This document shows, piece after piece, positions 5,924-6,297 of a stretch of 6,297 nucleotides of DNA. The first letter of the stretch is position 1, and each line of letters opens with the position of its first letter. The notes under the pieces were generated by a model, which saw only the letters and a list, made by a program, of their open reading frames with translations, did no database searches and was not told the origin of the DNA. Location: assembly GCA_900766395.1 (NCBI GenBank), contig CAAFWB010000071.1, forward strand, positions 1 to 6,297, given 5' to 3'. Both the position numbers and the translations under genes were made by a program. The stretch is from Clostridia bacterium. GTDB lineage: Bacteria > Bacillota > Clostridia > Christensenellales > UBA1242.

Positions 5924-6297
5924 GTTTATTATTGCGTTTCCATTTTTGTTTGAAGTCCGCTTCTATGTTAATGTTTTTGAGAACTTTGGAATGCTGACCT
6001 TGAAATTTTGCGGGATACGTGTGTATTTTGCAAAACTAAAAATCAAAGGGAAAAACATTGTAATCAAAACTGCACGAAAGCGAACAGCAAAAGAAATTGA
6101 GATTTCAAGTGAAAAAATTGATTTTGCAAAAAACTTTTTTGAAGAACTTGTTGATGTTTTGTCGCTTCGAAAACTTTGCATATATTTCAATCTTGGAACA
6201 CCAAATCCATTTCTTACAGCGATGATTGGCGGGGTCACATCAAGCATAACAAATTTTATTGCACTAAAATTAAAAATGAAAAAACCGCATTCTGATA
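5889..6297 (+). CDS. DUF2953 (YtfI-like) membrane-anchored protein, 3' end outside window
   Basis: The frame from GTG 5889 is open to the window end (136 codons visible). It encodes an N-terminal membrane segment (residues 3-21), then EVRFYVNVFENFG (22-34), which resembles the start of DUF2953 proteins, a short beta-rich stretch with KLKIKGK (49-55), a basic-acidic linker, and LGTPNPFLTAMIGG (102-115), the counterpart of the family's GT-x-D-P-x-x-T-A motif. DUF2953 proteins are of uncertain function; Bacillus YtfI is linked with the sporulation protein YtfJ (GerW), whose gene often follows in Clostridia and would be expected just beyond this window. No ribosome binding site is present. Other possible starts are TTG 5865 and GTG 5910; 5889 gives the best family-like N-terminus. 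The start codon sits in a terminator-like hairpin. Confidence 0.7.
   Translation, partial: MEIFLITVLLFLFIIAFPFLFEVRFYVNVFENFGMLTLKFCGIRVYFAKLKIKGKNIVIKTARKRTAKEIEISSEKIDFAKNFFEELVDVLSLRKLCIYFNLGTPNPFLTAMIGGVTSSITNFIALKLKMKKPHSD

Overview
The window is a compact, AT-rich, all-plus-strand stretch from a Firmicutes-type bacterium. The gene content and order (spo0A-like, spoIIM-like, phosphopentomutase-like, dacF, M50 site-2 protease, scpA, scpB, DUF2953) follow a conserved Clostridia/Bacilli neighbourhood: Bacillus has spoIIM, xerD, drm, pupG, dacF in this order, and many Clostridia continue with an M50 protease, scpA, scpB and a DUF2953/YtfI-like gene. The proteins are divergent from textbook members, so an uncultured clostridial lineage is the best guess. 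That placement rests on synteny and protein motifs, not on a marker-gene tree.

Layout. Positions 1-504 hold the 3' part of a Spo0A-like response regulator with an intact Spo0A-type DNA-binding domain but an unusual end of the receiver region. Positions 552-1190 encode a SpoIIM-like membrane protein. Positions 1213-2352 encode a protein with the phosphopentomutase (DeoB) framework but without its catalytic threonines and without several metal ligands, so it is probably a pseudoenzyme. dacF (2396-3571) encodes a secreted D,D-carboxypeptidase with all three active-site motifs, and ends at a strong intrinsic terminator (3585-3620). A well-formed promoter (3622-3650) then starts a second unit: M50 protease (3658-4320), scpA (4323-5108) and scpB (5089-5850), tightly packed or overlapping. 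A second hairpin plus T-run (5876-5923) follows scpB and overlaps the start codon of the last gene, a DUF2953-like protein (5889 to the window end, incomplete).

How the genes fit together. The first unit is sporulation and cell-wall themed: entry regulator, forespore-engulfment membrane protein and peptidoglycan trimming. The xerD and purine nucleoside phosphorylase genes usually found in this block are absent. The second unit couples an intramembrane protease to the two non-SMC condensin subunits used for chromosome segregation.

Two translation-start styles are visible. dacF and scpB have clear AAGGAG ribosome binding sites. The spoIIM-like, phosphopentomutase-like, M50 and DUF2953-like genes have none, and instead carry -10-like hexamers 5-7 bases before the start codon, which suggests leaderless mRNAs. 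The main items for a second look are the phosphopentomutase pseudoenzyme, the leaderless-start pattern, the terminator overlapping a start codon, and the degenerate Spo0A receiver.
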